64,000 nt of DNA, from positions 1 to 64,000 of the forward strand of contig JAZRRX010000039.1 in the NCBI GenBank assembly GCA_045651165.1, given 5' to 3'. Position numbers and translations under genes: made by a program. A model generated the notes under the pieces. That model ran no database searches. It saw only the letters and a program-made list of their open reading frames with translations, and was not told the origin of the DNA. The DNA comes from RGIG4608 sp045651165. GTDB lineage: Bacteria > Bacillota > Clostridia > Oscillospirales > CAG-272. Position 1 is the first letter of the stretch. Each line of letters starts with the position of its first letter. Shown piece by piece: positions 40,675-50,106 of this stretch.

Positions 40675-43029
40675 ATGAATAAAATTTCTGATTTAATAAA
40701 AGAAAAAAGAATATATTTTGACGGTGGCATGGGTACAATGCTTCAAAAACGCGGCCTTAAATCTGGTGAATCTCCAGAGATGTGGAATTTAGAGCACCCA
40801 GAAATAATAACTGATATTCACCGTCAATATCTTGATGCTGGAGCAAATATTATAACTACAAATACATTTGGAGTGAATTGCCTAAAGTATACAAACTATG
40901 ATATGCTCATTTCAAGTGCGATTAATTGTGCCAAAAGTGCTACGCATGAATATGAAGATGCTTTTATAGCTTTTGACATTGGTCCTCTTGGAAAATTTTT
41001 AGAACCAATTGGCGATATCTCTTTTGAAGAAGCCGTTGAAATTTTTGCAAAGAATATACGAGTAGCAAATAAATGTGGTGTGGATCTTATCATTATTGAA
41101 ACGATGACGGATTCTTATGAAACAAAGGCCGCAATTATTGCGGCAAAGGAAAATTCTGATTTGCCAATATTTGTTACTAATGTATACGATGAAAATGGTA
41201 AAATGCTAACGGGTGCAAATCCTGAAGCAATGATTGCAATGCTTGAAGGTTTGGGCGTTACCGCAATAGGCATTAACTGTTCATTAGGACCGGATAAGAT
41301 GCTTCCTTTAATCGAAAGATTTAAAAAGAGCTCTTCTCTGCCTATAATAGCAAATCCTAATGCAGGACTTCCCACTATGATTGATGGAAAATCCATATAT
41401 TCTATGGATGCTGAACTGTTTTCCGATTTTGCCATTGAACTTTCTAAGGCAGGTGCAAATATTTTGGGTGGATGTTGTGGGACTGAGCCCGAGTATATAC
41501 GTAAAACGATTGAAAAAACAATTAATATTCCTCTAAATCCTATCACCGAAAAGAAACTAACAGTTGTTTCATCTTATACGCATGCTATAGAATTTAGTAA
41601 AACACCAGTCCTTATTGGTGAAAGAATTAATCCAACGGGAAAACCTAAATTCAAACAAGAGTTATATGATAATGATATTAATTATTTGCTGAAGATTGGT
41701 CTAGATCAAGCCGACAAAGGCGTTCATATTCTTGACGTTAATGTTGGTTTACCCGATATTGATGAAATCTCTATTTTGTGTGAAGTTGTTTCGTCTTTGC
41801 AGGCTGTTTGCAATCTTCCTTTACAATTAGATACAAGTAATGCTCAAGCTCTTGAGAGTTCTATGCGAATTTATAATGGAAAGCCACTTGTCAACTCCGT
41901 TAATGGTGATGATGAAAGTATGAATGCAATTTTCCCTCTTGTTAAGAAATATGGTGGTGTAGTAATTGCCCTTACTCTTGATAACGATGGAATTCCATCC
42001 ACTGCAGAAAAAAGAGTTGAGATAGCTGAAAGAATAATTGAGAGAGCAAAAGAATTTGGAATTGACAAAAAAGATTTAATTTTTGACCCTTTGGCGTTGA
42101 CTATTTCATCTAACACACAAAGTGCACTTGTAACTCTTGAAACGATAGGTATGCTCTCAAAAATGGGATTAAAAACAAGCTTAGGTATTTCAAATGTTTC
42201 ATTTGGATTGCCAAATCGAGCAATAATTAATTCGACATTTTTAACTATGGCACTACAGCGTGGACTCTCATGTGCAATAATTAATCCTCTTTCTAAAGAA
42301 CTGATGGATTCTTATTATTCTTATTGCGCTCTTTCTGATTTTGATAGTTCTTGTCAAGATTTTATTAAATATGCGGTACAAAATCAAAATAATTTAATAA
42401 AAAATATAAGCCAAAATGATTATTCTTTGGCAGATATTGTTGAACGCGGATTAATAAATTATGTTAATGAAAGGACACTTCAAGCATTAGAAATCAATAG
42501 TCCCCTTGATTTGATTAACAACGAAATTATACCTGCACTTAATAACGTTGGTAATTTATTTGAACAAGGAAAGTTATTTTTGCCTCAACTTCTTAATAGT
42601 GCAGAGACGGCAAGTATGGCGTTTTCAATAATCAAAGATAGAATACCACAAGAAGAATTAAACGGCAATTCAGTAATTATAGCAACTGTTAAAGGAGATA
42701 TACACGATATTGGTAAGAATATTGTAAAGCTTCTTCTTGAAAGCTATGGCTTTATTGTTCACGATTTGGGTAAAAATGTACCCCCTCAAGTTGTTCTTGA
42801 TGCTGTAAAACAATATAATTGTAAGGTAGTAGCACTTTCTGCATTGATGACAACAACACTTGATGCTATGAAAGAAACAATAATTCTACTAAAAAACTAT
42901 GATAGTGAAATAAAGATTATGGTTGGTGGAGCTGTCTTAAATGAAGAATGTGCGAAAAATCTTGGCGCTGATGCATATGGACCTGATGCTATGAGTGCTG
43001 TTAGATTTTTAAAAGAATTTTATAAATAA
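40675..43029 (+). CDS. metH: Cobalamin-dependent methionine synthase, lacking the reactivation domain
   Basis: The 784-residue enzyme moves a methyl group from methyl-tetrahydrofolate to homocysteine. In order: the homocysteine domain (1 to about 290) with zinc cysteines in GINCS and GGCCGTEP; the pterin-binding barrel (about 310-560) with ERINPTGKPKF and DVNVGLPDIDE; the cap (about 580-650); and the B12 Rossmann domain with DIHDIGKNIV, whose His coordinates cobalt. It ends there, with no activation domain, which is supplied by the gene just upstream. An AAGGAG site precedes the ATG. Confidence 0.96.
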   Translation: MNKISDLIKEKRIYFDGGMGTMLQKRGLKSGESPEMWNLEHPEIITDIHRQYLDAGANIITTNTFGVNCLKYTNYDMLISSAINCAKSATHEYEDAFIAFDIGPLGKFLEPIGDISFEEAVEIFAKNIRVANKCGVDLIIIETMTDSYETKAAIIAAKENSDLPIFVTNVYDENGKMLTGANPEAMIAMLEGLGVTAIGINCSLGPDKMLPLIERFKKSSSLPIIANPNAGLPTMIDGKSIYSMDAELFSDFAIELSKAGANILGGCCGTEPEYIRKTIEKTINIPLNPITEKKLTVVSSYTHAIEFSKTPVLIGERINPTGKPKFKQELYDNDINYLLKIGLDQADKGVHILDVNVGLPDIDEISILCEVVSSLQAVCNLPLQLDTSNAQALESSMRIYNGKPLVNSVNGDDESMNAIFPLVKKYGGVVIALTLDNDGIPSTAEKRVEIAERIIERAKEFGIDKKDLIFDPLALTISSNTQSALVTLETIGMLSKMGLKTSLGISNVSFGLPNRAIINSTFLTMALQRGLSCAIINPLSKELMDSYYSYCALSDFDSSCQDFIKYAVQNQNNLIKNISQNDYSLADIVERGLINYVNERTLQALEINSPLDLINNEIIPALNNVGNLFEQGKLFLPQLLNSAETASMAFSIIKDRIPQEELNGNSVIIATVKGDIHDIGKNIVKLLLESYGFIVHDLGKNVPPQVVLDAVKQYNCKVVALSALMTTTLDAMKETIILLKNYDSEIKIMVGGAVLNEECAKNLGADAYGPDAMSAVRFLKEFYK

Positions 43030-43030
43030 T

Positions 43031-43064
43031 AAAAATATCCGATGAATTCTCATCGGATATTTTT
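43031..43064. terminator. Bidirectional terminator between metH and the cysteine synthase gene
   Basis: A 14-bp stem (43031-43044 with 43051-43064) with a 6-base loop separates two convergent genes. Confidence 0.87.
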
Positions 43065-43936
43065 TAATATCTATCATCGCCATCGGCAAAAATCATAACT
43101 ATATTTTTATCAATATAGTTATTCGTTTTAAGAAGTTTTTTTAATGCCGCTATGACTGCTCCCGAAGATATTCCCACACCAAGTCCTTCTGTTTCGTATA
43201 TTTTATTTTTTTCATAAAATGCTTCTTCGTCATAAACTTTTATTATTTTATCAATTAAAGAATAATTTAATAATGGAGGAGCAAACCCAGCACCTATACC
43301 TTGAATTTTATGTGGATTATTTGACGGTAATACTCCTATAATTTCGGTGCTATTATTTCTATTTTTCAAAAACTTGGAAATTCCAGTAATAGTCGCGCCC
43401 GTACCAATTCCAGATATTATTACATCTATTTTTCCGTGCAGTTCTTGATAAATTTCGGTGGCAGTTGTTTCTATATGTGCTTCAACTGAACTAAAATTAT
43501 TAAATTGATTTGTATAATAAACATTGGAGGATTTTGTAATTATTTTCTTAACCTCATGTATTGCCCCTGACATTGAAAATTCTGAAGGGGTTAAAATTAG
43601 TTCTGCACCCAAAGAGCGAATTAGCTTCTTCCTCATATCCGACATATTTTCGGGCATTACTATTTTACAAGCATAATTTTTTATTTGGCATATTCCTGCT
43701 AACGCAATACCCATATTCCCGGAGGTTGCTTCAATAATACAAGAGTTTTTAGAAATTTGGTGATGCATTTCTGCACTATTGATTATTTTTATTGCTGCCC
43801 TGTCTTTAATTGAACCAAATGGATTATATTTTTCTAATTTAGCGTAAATATTAGCATGAATTCCATTTATTTTTTCAAATTTATTTAATCTAATCAATGG
43901 TGTATTTCCAATTTCCTTTAAAATGTTAGTGTAAAT
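43064..43936 (-). CDS. cysK: Cysteine synthase family PLP enzyme, probable AUU start
   Basis: This PLP-dependent enzyme makes cysteine from O-acetylserine and sulfide. Motifs are NPFGSIKDRAA (PLP lysine), EATSGNMGIALA (substrate loop), SGIGTGATITG (phosphate-binding) and GAGFAPPLL. ATG, GTG and TTG starts would lose the conserved EIGNTPLIRL at the N-terminus. The frame upstream reads IYTNILKEIGNTPL and is closed by a stop at 43946-43948. Within it, GAGGTGAT (43940-43947) is placed for initiation at ATT 43936, giving 290 residues. The alternative, TTG 43897, gives 277 residues and no GNTPL. A sequencing or start-codon mutation cannot be excluded. Confidence 0.8.
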   Translation of the reverse strand: MYTNILKEIGNTPLIRLNKFEKINGIHANIYAKLEKYNPFGSIKDRAAIKIINSAEMHHQISKNSCIIEATSGNMGIALAGICQIKNYACKIVMPENMSDMRKKLIRSLGAELILTPSEFSMSGAIHEVKKIITKSSNVYYTNQFNNFSSVEAHIETTATEIYQELHGKIDVIISGIGTGATITGISKFLKNRNNSTEIIGVLPSNNPHKIQGIGAGFAPPLLNYSLIDKIIKVYDEEAFYEKNKIYETEGLGVGISSGAVIAALKKLLKTNNYIDKNIVMIFADGDDRY

Positions 43937-43987
43937 ATAATCACCTCAGCAAATAATATATTCAGTATATTTATCGAAAGGAATATT

Positions 43988-44743
43988 ATGAGCTACAAAA
44001 GAATATTATTAGTTTTTTCAAATCTTTTATTAATAATATTATTCACAATGTATGGGAATATGATTTTTTTAAAAAATGAAAATGATATAATAAAAAACAA
44101 CAAATCTAATGAAATTACAGTGGATAGTTTAAAGATTGACGACGTGATACTTCCACTAAGCGAGGACGCAGGTTGGGATTATATTAATAAAATATATTTT
44201 GTTGGAGATTCTACCACCTATCATTTTTATAAAGGTGGAGTTGATAAATCTCATATTTTAGTTCCAGATAGTCTTACCCTCAAACTCACTTCCAATATTA
44301 CTAATGTTATGGTTGGCAATAGTGAGTTAACAATTGCGCAAGCAATAAATAAAGCAAATTGTGAAATAGTGATTCTCACCATAGGGGTTAATGGCGCTGA
44401 TAATTTTAGTGAGACAAAATATAAAACTTATTATCAAAAATTGATTGATGCAATTTTGGAGATTTCACCCAACACAAAGATTATTATTCAATCAGTTTTC
44501 CCTGTTACCAAAGCTTATAGTGATGAAAATAAAGGTATTACCAATTCAGGTATTGATAGATTAAATCTATGGGCAATGCAACTTGCTTGTGATAATGGTT
44601 TAAGATATCTTGATACTCAATCAATTTTAAAAGATGAGACAGGCGCTCAATATGATTATTATAATGTTCAAGACGGAATTCATATGAATGAGCTGGCATA
44701 CGAAGCAATAATTTATTATATTAGAACACATGCAATAGAATAA
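43988..44743 (+). CDS. SGNH/GDSL-type hydrolase, membrane-anchored
   Basis: The 251-residue protein has an N-terminal membrane segment (about 5-27), so the enzyme faces outward. The catalytic Ser sits in FVGDSTTYH (block I), the oxyanion Gly/Asn in LTIGVNG (block III) and the Asp/His pair in DGIHMNELAYE (block V). All point to an active esterase or acyltransferase-type SGNH fold acting on cell-envelope sugars or lipids. The next gene follows by 9 bases. Similar pairs in Clostridia often sit beside an MBOAT acyltransferase, which is not seen here. Confidence 0.82.
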   Translation: MSYKRILLVFSNLLLIILFTMYGNMIFLKNENDIIKNNKSNEITVDSLKIDDVILPLSEDAGWDYINKIYFVGDSTTYHFYKGGVDKSHILVPDSLTLKLTSNITNVMVGNSELTIAQAINKANCEIVILTIGVNGADNFSETKYKTYYQKLIDAILEISPNTKIIIQSVFPVTKAYSDENKGITNSGIDRLNLWAMQLACDNGLRYLDTQSILKDETGAQYDYYNVQDGIHMNELAYEAIIYYIRTHAIE

Positions 44744-44752
44744 GGAGATAAA

Positions 44753-45253
44753 ATGAAAAATAGCACCAAAATATTAATAATATCTATCGTTATTGCAATA
44801 ATTATTGGAATAATTTCTATCTTAATGTTAAATAATACAAATTACAGTGATAATTATACTCCTATGGATCTTTATAATGCAACATCTGATAGTTTTTATA
44901 CTGAGGGTGGCGTGGATATACTTGACGATGATATAATTCTTGAGTTCGTAGATGAAAAACCCTCATACCTAATAGATCATTTAGTAATTAAAGCAAAAAT
45001 TGCCAAAAATATTAATGAAATTGGAATATTTCGAGTTGAAAAAGGAAGTACAAATGAAATGAAAGACTTAGTTGAAAGATATGTATCAATTCTTCAAGAG
45101 TCATATAGAGCAATGGATTATTTTCCCGAAGAAATTGAAAAAATTAATAACGCAAGAGTTAAAGTGCTTGGTAGCTATGTAATTTATTCATTTTTAAATG
45201 AAAGAGATACTGAATCATTTTACAATGCAATCGAAAATGAAATCAGAAAATAA
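44753..45253 (+). CDS. DUF4358-like membrane-anchored protein
   Basis: The 166-residue protein has one membrane segment (about 7-27) and an external domain. NINEIGIFRVEKGSTNEMKDLVERYV and YFPEEIEKINNARVKVLGSYVIYSF are the recognisable DUF4358 core. No catalytic residue is evident. Its pairing with an SGNH hydrolase suggests a shared role in envelope acyl-group metabolism. GGAGAT precedes the ATG; a terminator follows. Confidence 0.75.
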   Translation: MKNSTKILIISIVIAIIIGIISILMLNNTNYSDNYTPMDLYNATSDSFYTEGGVDILDDDIILEFVDEKPSYLIDHLVIKAKIAKNINEIGIFRVEKGSTNEMKDLVERYVSILQESYRAMDYFPEEIEKINNARVKVLGSYVIYSFLNERDTESFYNAIENEIRK

Positions 45254-45256
45254 TAG

Positions 45257-45285
45257 AAAGGCATTATCAAATCGATAATGCCTTT
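45257..45285. terminator. Bidirectional terminator
   Basis: A 12-bp stem (45257-45268 with 45274-45285) with a 5-base loop lies between convergent genes, and would also end the uvrBA operon. Confidence 0.87.
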
Positions 45286-45290
45286 TTATT

Positions 45291-48125
45291 TTATAATTCT
45301 AGTATCTTTTTCAAATAAGCTCCAGTAAAACTTTGAGGTGTGTTAGCTACTTCTTCGGGAGTTCCACATGCTACGATAGTACCACCGCCATCTCCACCTT
45401 CAGGGCCTAGGTCTATGATGTAATCTGCACTCTTAATGACATCTAAATTATGTTCAATTACAAGAACTGTATTTCCACCATCGACAAGGCGTTGAAGAAT
45501 ACTTAAAAGCTTTGAAACGTCTTCTGTGTGCAATCCTGTTGTTGGTTCATCAAGAATATAGATGGTTTTCCCTGTGCTACGCTTTGCAAGTTCAGTTGCA
45601 AGTTTAACACGTTGTGCTTCACCACCTGAAAGAGTTGTGGATGATTGTCCAATTCTAATATATCCTAAACCAACGTCAAAAAGGGTTTCTAACTTCTTTC
45701 GTATTTTGGGTAGTCCATCGAAAAATTCAAGTCCTTCTTCAATGGACATATCAAGTATATCGGATATGTTTTTGCCTTTGTACTTTACCTCAAGTGTATC
45801 GCGATTATATCTCTTCCCTTTGCACACATCACATGTTACGTATACGTCGGGCAAGAAATGCATTTCGATACATTTTACGCCATCACCCTCACATGCTTCG
45901 CATCGTCCACCTTTAACATTGAATGAAAATCTTCCGGATGAATATCCCCTTGCCTTTGCATCGGTAGTTTGTGCAAAAAGATTTCTTATATCGGTGAAAA
46001 GTCCTGTGTAAGTTGCAGGATTTGACCTTGGAGTTCTTCCAATAGGACTTTGATCAATACATATAACCTTATCAAGATTTTCATATCCTGTAATCTTATC
46101 GTGGTCACCAGAAACCTGATAAGATGCACGGTTAAGTTTTGTAGCAAGTTTGGGATATAAAATGCCGTTAACCAAGGATGATTTTCCTGAACCTGAAACA
46201 CCACTAACCACAGTTAATGTTCCAAGAGGAATTTTAACGTCAATATTTTTCAGGTTATGTTCGCGCGCACCGAATATTTCAAGATAATTGCCATTTCCCT
46301 CTCGACGTGTCTTGGGAATTGCTATCTCTTTTCTTCTTGAGAGATAAGCACCAGTTATGGATTTGGGACAATTCATAATTTCTTTTGGTGTACCTGCAGC
46401 AACAACTTCACCACCGTGAATACCTGCTCCAGGACCTATATCAATAATATAGTCAGATTCAAGCATTGTTTCTTCGTCGTGTTCAACTACGATAACGGTG
46501 TTGCCCATATCACGAAGTTTTTTCAATGTTGCTATCAACTTGGAATTATCACGTTGATGCAAACCAATACTAGGCTCGTCGAGAATATATAGAACGCCAA
46601 CCAACGATGAACCAATCTGTGTTGCAAGACGAATTCTCTGTGCTTCTCCGCCCGAAAGCGATCCTGCCTTTCGGGAAAGCGTTAAATAATCTAGTCCAAC
46701 ACTTGATAAAAAGCTAAGACGAGCTCTTATCTCTTTTAATATTTCTTTAGCAATGGCCTCTTCAGTTTCGGTTAAACGAATTGAGTTGACAAAATCCAAC
46801 TCATTTTTTATAGCCATATCACAAAACTTATCAATTGATATGTCACCTACTGTAACACTCAAAGGTGCAGGAGCTAAACGTCTACCCAAGCACTCAGGAC
46901 AAGGAGCATCTTCAATAAATTCATCATAATAATCGGCATTGTTTTGCATATTCATTCTCTGCTCAATTATTTTGATAATTCCATCGAACTTTGCTTTTTG
47001 TTTGTGTGATTCACCACCAAAATATCTTACTATATCATAAGTTTCATCACCTGAGCCATATAAAAGAATATTCATAGCTTCTTGTGAAAAGTTTTCGAGT
47101 GGAGTATCAAGATCGAATCCAAATTTTTCACCAACTGCGATAAATAATGGTCCGTTCCAGCTTTCCTCATCAAGTGATTTGAAACCATTAACAGCAATTC
47201 CACCCTCGTGAAGAGTGAGTGACTTGTCGGGCATTATCTTATCAATGGATAATTTTCTCAAAGTTCCTAAGCCGAAGCATTTAGGACATGCGCCTGTGGG
47301 ATTGTTAAATGAAAACATTCTTGGTTCAAGTTCACCAATTGAAAATCCGTGTTCGTCGCAAGCATAGGACTGAGAAAATGAGAGCTCTTTAATTTCGTCT
47401 GTGTCGCGAGGCACAGTCACTATGAGTAAATAGCCGTCCGAAGCAGAAAGTGCGCTCTCAACAGAATCTGATAAGCGTGAGCGTATATCTTCGCGCATAA
47501 CTAGTCGGTCAATCACAATCTCAACGTTGTGTTTCTTGTTTTTATCAAGAATGATTTCCTCATCAAGTTCGTACATATTGCCGTCAACTCGCACTCGAAC
47601 AAATCCACTCTTTTTTGCATCGGCAAAAACTTTTTCGTGTCTTCCTTTTTGACCTCTAACTATTGGAGAAAGCACTAAGAAACGAGTTCCTTCTTCTAAA
47701 GTCATAATTCTATCAATTATTTGGTCAATAGTTTGACGTCTAATTTCTTTACCACAAACGGGACAGTGAGGGATACCTATTCTTGCATAAAGTAAACGCA
47801 AATAGTCATAAATCTCTGTTACTGTACCAACGGTTGAACGTGGGTTTTTTGATGTGGTTTTTTGGTCGATGGAAATTGCAGGAGAAAGTCCCTCAATCGA
47901 GTCTATATCTGGCTTGTCCAATTGACCAAGAAACATTCTTGCATAGGAGGACAAAGACTCAACGAATTGTCTATGCCCCTCTGCATAAATAGTGTCAAAA
48001 GCAAGAGATGTCTTTCCTGAACCTGATAAACCTGTAAGGATTACAAGTTTGTCGCGAGGAATGTAAACGTCAATATTTTTTAAATTATTAACTCTTGCTC
48101 CTTTAACAACGATATTTTTTACCAT
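45291..48125 (-). CDS. uvrA: Excinuclease ABC subunit A
   Basis: The damage-sensing ATPase of nucleotide excision repair. The 944-residue protein has two ABC cassettes with Walker A GLSGSGKTS and GVSGSGKSS, signatures LSGGEAQRIRLA and LSGGEAQRVKLA, and Walker B pairs ILDEPSIGLHQRD and ILDEPTTGLHTED. It carries zinc-finger CxxC pairs (CPVC, CPKC, CPEC, CEAC, CDVC). The frame extends 23 codons upstream, but AAAGGTAATAAA sets the start at ATG 48125, 11 bases after uvrB ends. It is the last gene of a five-gene operon. Confidence 0.97.
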   Translation of the reverse strand: MVKNIVVKGARVNNLKNIDVYIPRDKLVILTGLSGSGKTSLAFDTIYAEGHRQFVESLSSYARMFLGQLDKPDIDSIEGLSPAISIDQKTTSKNPRSTVGTVTEIYDYLRLLYARIGIPHCPVCGKEIRRQTIDQIIDRIMTLEEGTRFLVLSPIVRGQKGRHEKVFADAKKSGFVRVRVDGNMYELDEEIILDKNKKHNVEIVIDRLVMREDIRSRLSDSVESALSASDGYLLIVTVPRDTDEIKELSFSQSYACDEHGFSIGELEPRMFSFNNPTGACPKCFGLGTLRKLSIDKIMPDKSLTLHEGGIAVNGFKSLDEESWNGPLFIAVGEKFGFDLDTPLENFSQEAMNILLYGSGDETYDIVRYFGGESHKQKAKFDGIIKIIEQRMNMQNNADYYDEFIEDAPCPECLGRRLAPAPLSVTVGDISIDKFCDMAIKNELDFVNSIRLTETEEAIAKEILKEIRARLSFLSSVGLDYLTLSRKAGSLSGGEAQRIRLATQIGSSLVGVLYILDEPSIGLHQRDNSKLIATLKKLRDMGNTVIVVEHDEETMLESDYIIDIGPGAGIHGGEVVAAGTPKEIMNCPKSITGAYLSRRKEIAIPKTRREGNGNYLEIFGAREHNLKNIDVKIPLGTLTVVSGVSGSGKSSLVNGILYPKLATKLNRASYQVSGDHDKITGYENLDKVICIDQSPIGRTPRSNPATYTGLFTDIRNLFAQTTDAKARGYSSGRFSFNVKGGRCEACEGDGVKCIEMHFLPDVYVTCDVCKGKRYNRDTLEVKYKGKNISDILDMSIEEGLEFFDGLPKIRKKLETLFDVGLGYIRIGQSSTTLSGGEAQRVKLATELAKRSTGKTIYILDEPTTGLHTEDVSKLLSILQRLVDGGNTVLVIEHNLDVIKSADYIIDLGPEGGDGGGTIVACGTPEEVANTPQSFTGAYLKKILEL

Positions 48126-48135
48126 TTTATTACCT

Positions 48136-50106
48136 TTATTTGTTTCTAATTTCTGAAATTTTATCGCGCAAAAATGCTGCTTTTTCAAATTCAAGATGGC
48201 GTGCTGCTTCCTTCATTTCTTTAGTAAGTTTTTCAATTAGTGCATCTTTTTCTTTCTTGCTCATTTTTGCTATATTATTTTTCTTTTTACTTGTTTTTTC
48301 TTCGTCCGATGAACCTATTTCAATCAAATCGCGAACACCTTTTACTATGGTTTTAGGGACGATACCGTGTTTAGCATTGTAATCACTTTGGATTTTACGA
48401 CGACGATTAGTTTCATCAATTGCTCTTTTCATAGAGCCTGTCATTTTGTCGGCATACATAATAACCTTACCATCTGCGTTACGAGCAGCTCTGCCTACGG
48501 TCTGTATCAATGATGTTTCTGCTCTCAAAAAGCCTTCCTTATCTGCATCAAGTATTGCAACAAGTGATACTTCCGGTATATCAAGACCCTCTCTAAGAAG
48601 ATTTATTCCAACAAGAACATCAAATTTACCAAGACGAAGATCGCGAATTATTTCCATTCGTTCCATTGTATCTACGTTGAAGTGGATATAACGAACTTTT
48701 ATTCCGTTATTTTCAAAATATTCAGTTAAGTCTTCTGCCATTTTCTTTGTAAGTGTTGTTACAAGTACGCGCTCGTTCTTGGCTGCTCTTAACTTAATCT
48801 CACCCATCAAATCATCAACTTGGCCTTCAATTGGTCTAACAATTATTTCGGGATCAACAAGTCCTGTGGGACGAATAATTTGTTCAACAATTTGCGTGGA
48901 ATTTTCTTTTTCATATTCGCCAGGAGTCGCACTAACAAATATGGCTTGATCAATCTTTTCCTCAAATTCTTCAAATTTCAAGGGTCTATTGTCATAAGCG
49001 GAGGGCAAACGGAAGCCAAAATCAATAAGGTTTTTCTTTCTGGCAACATCTCCACCACTCATACCTCTCACTTGGGGTAATGAAACGTGAGATTCATCTA
49101 CTAAAAGCAAAAAGTCATCAGGAAGATAATCAAGTAAAGTATATGGCGTACTTCCAACAGGTCTGCCAGAGAGAATTCTTGAATAGTTCTCTACTCCTGA
49201 GCAAAATCCAACTTCGCGAAGCATTTCCATATCGTATTTAACTCTATCACTAATTCTTTGAGCTTCAATATATTTGTTTTGACTTTGGAAATATGCAACA
49301 CGTTCATTCATTTCCTGCATAATTTCATTTATTGCCGCTTCTCTTTTGTCATCTGAAACAGCATAGTGAGTAGCAGGAAAAATTGGAACATAAGACATTA
49401 TTCTTATAATTTCACCCGTAACAATATTGATTTCTGAAATGCGATCAATTTCATCTCCAAAGAATTCTACACGAATGGCTTTATCGCGGCTTGAAGCGGG
49501 TAATATTTCAACAGTATCTCCACGAACTCTAAAGTTATCTCTAACAAAATTAATGTCATTTCTATCATAGCTAATGGAAATAAGTCGTCTTATCAGTTGA
49601 TCTCTTGTCATTGACATTCCTGGACGAAGATCTATAACAAGATTTTTATATTCTTCGGGGTCACCGAGCGAATATATGCACGAAACGGAAGCAACAATGA
49701 TTACATCTCGTCTTTCAAAAAGTGAAGATGTTGCACTGTGTCTTAACATATCAATTTCATCGTTAATCAAGGCGTCTTTCTCTATATAAACATCTTTTCC
49801 TGGAATATATGCCTCTGGTTGATAGTAATCATAATAAGATACAAAATATTCAACTGCGTTTTCAGGGAAAAATTCACGGAATTCCGAGCAAAGCTGAGCA
49901 GCAAGTGTTTTGTTATGTGCCAACACAAGAGTTGGACGATTAACATTGGCAATTACATTTGCCATAGTAAATGTTTTACCCGATCCAGTAACACCAAGAA
50001 GCGTTTGCATTCTATCGCCTCTCAAAACACCATTAGTGAGTGCTTCAATGGCTTGAGGTTGATCTCCTGTGGGTTTATATGGAGAAACAAGTTTAAATTT
50101 ATTCAT
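48136..50106 (-). CDS. uvrB: Excinuclease ABC subunit B
   Basis: The helicase-like subunit loads on the lesion and recruits UvrC. The 656-residue protein has Walker A GVTGSGKTFT near residue 40, the beta-hairpin YYDYYQPEAYIP that inserts next to damage, helicase motifs (LLVDESHVS, SATPGEYE, VGRAARN) and the C-terminal UvrC-binding UVR motif (KEMKEAARHLEFEKAAFLRD). The start overlaps the stop of the YdcF-type gene by eight bases. Confidence 0.97.
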   Translation of the reverse strand: MNKFKLVSPYKPTGDQPQAIEALTNGVLRGDRMQTLLGVTGSGKTFTMANVIANVNRPTLVLAHNKTLAAQLCSEFREFFPENAVEYFVSYYDYYQPEAYIPGKDVYIEKDALINDEIDMLRHSATSSLFERRDVIIVASVSCIYSLGDPEEYKNLVIDLRPGMSMTRDQLIRRLISISYDRNDINFVRDNFRVRGDTVEILPASSRDKAIRVEFFGDEIDRISEINIVTGEIIRIMSYVPIFPATHYAVSDDKREAAINEIMQEMNERVAYFQSQNKYIEAQRISDRVKYDMEMLREVGFCSGVENYSRILSGRPVGSTPYTLLDYLPDDFLLLVDESHVSLPQVRGMSGGDVARKKNLIDFGFRLPSAYDNRPLKFEEFEEKIDQAIFVSATPGEYEKENSTQIVEQIIRPTGLVDPEIIVRPIEGQVDDLMGEIKLRAAKNERVLVTTLTKKMAEDLTEYFENNGIKVRYIHFNVDTMERMEIIRDLRLGKFDVLVGINLLREGLDIPEVSLVAILDADKEGFLRAETSLIQTVGRAARNADGKVIMYADKMTGSMKRAIDETNRRRKIQSDYNAKHGIVPKTIVKGVRDLIEIGSSDEEKTSKKKNNIAKMSKKEKDALIEKLTKEMKEAARHLEFEKAAFLRDKISEIRNK

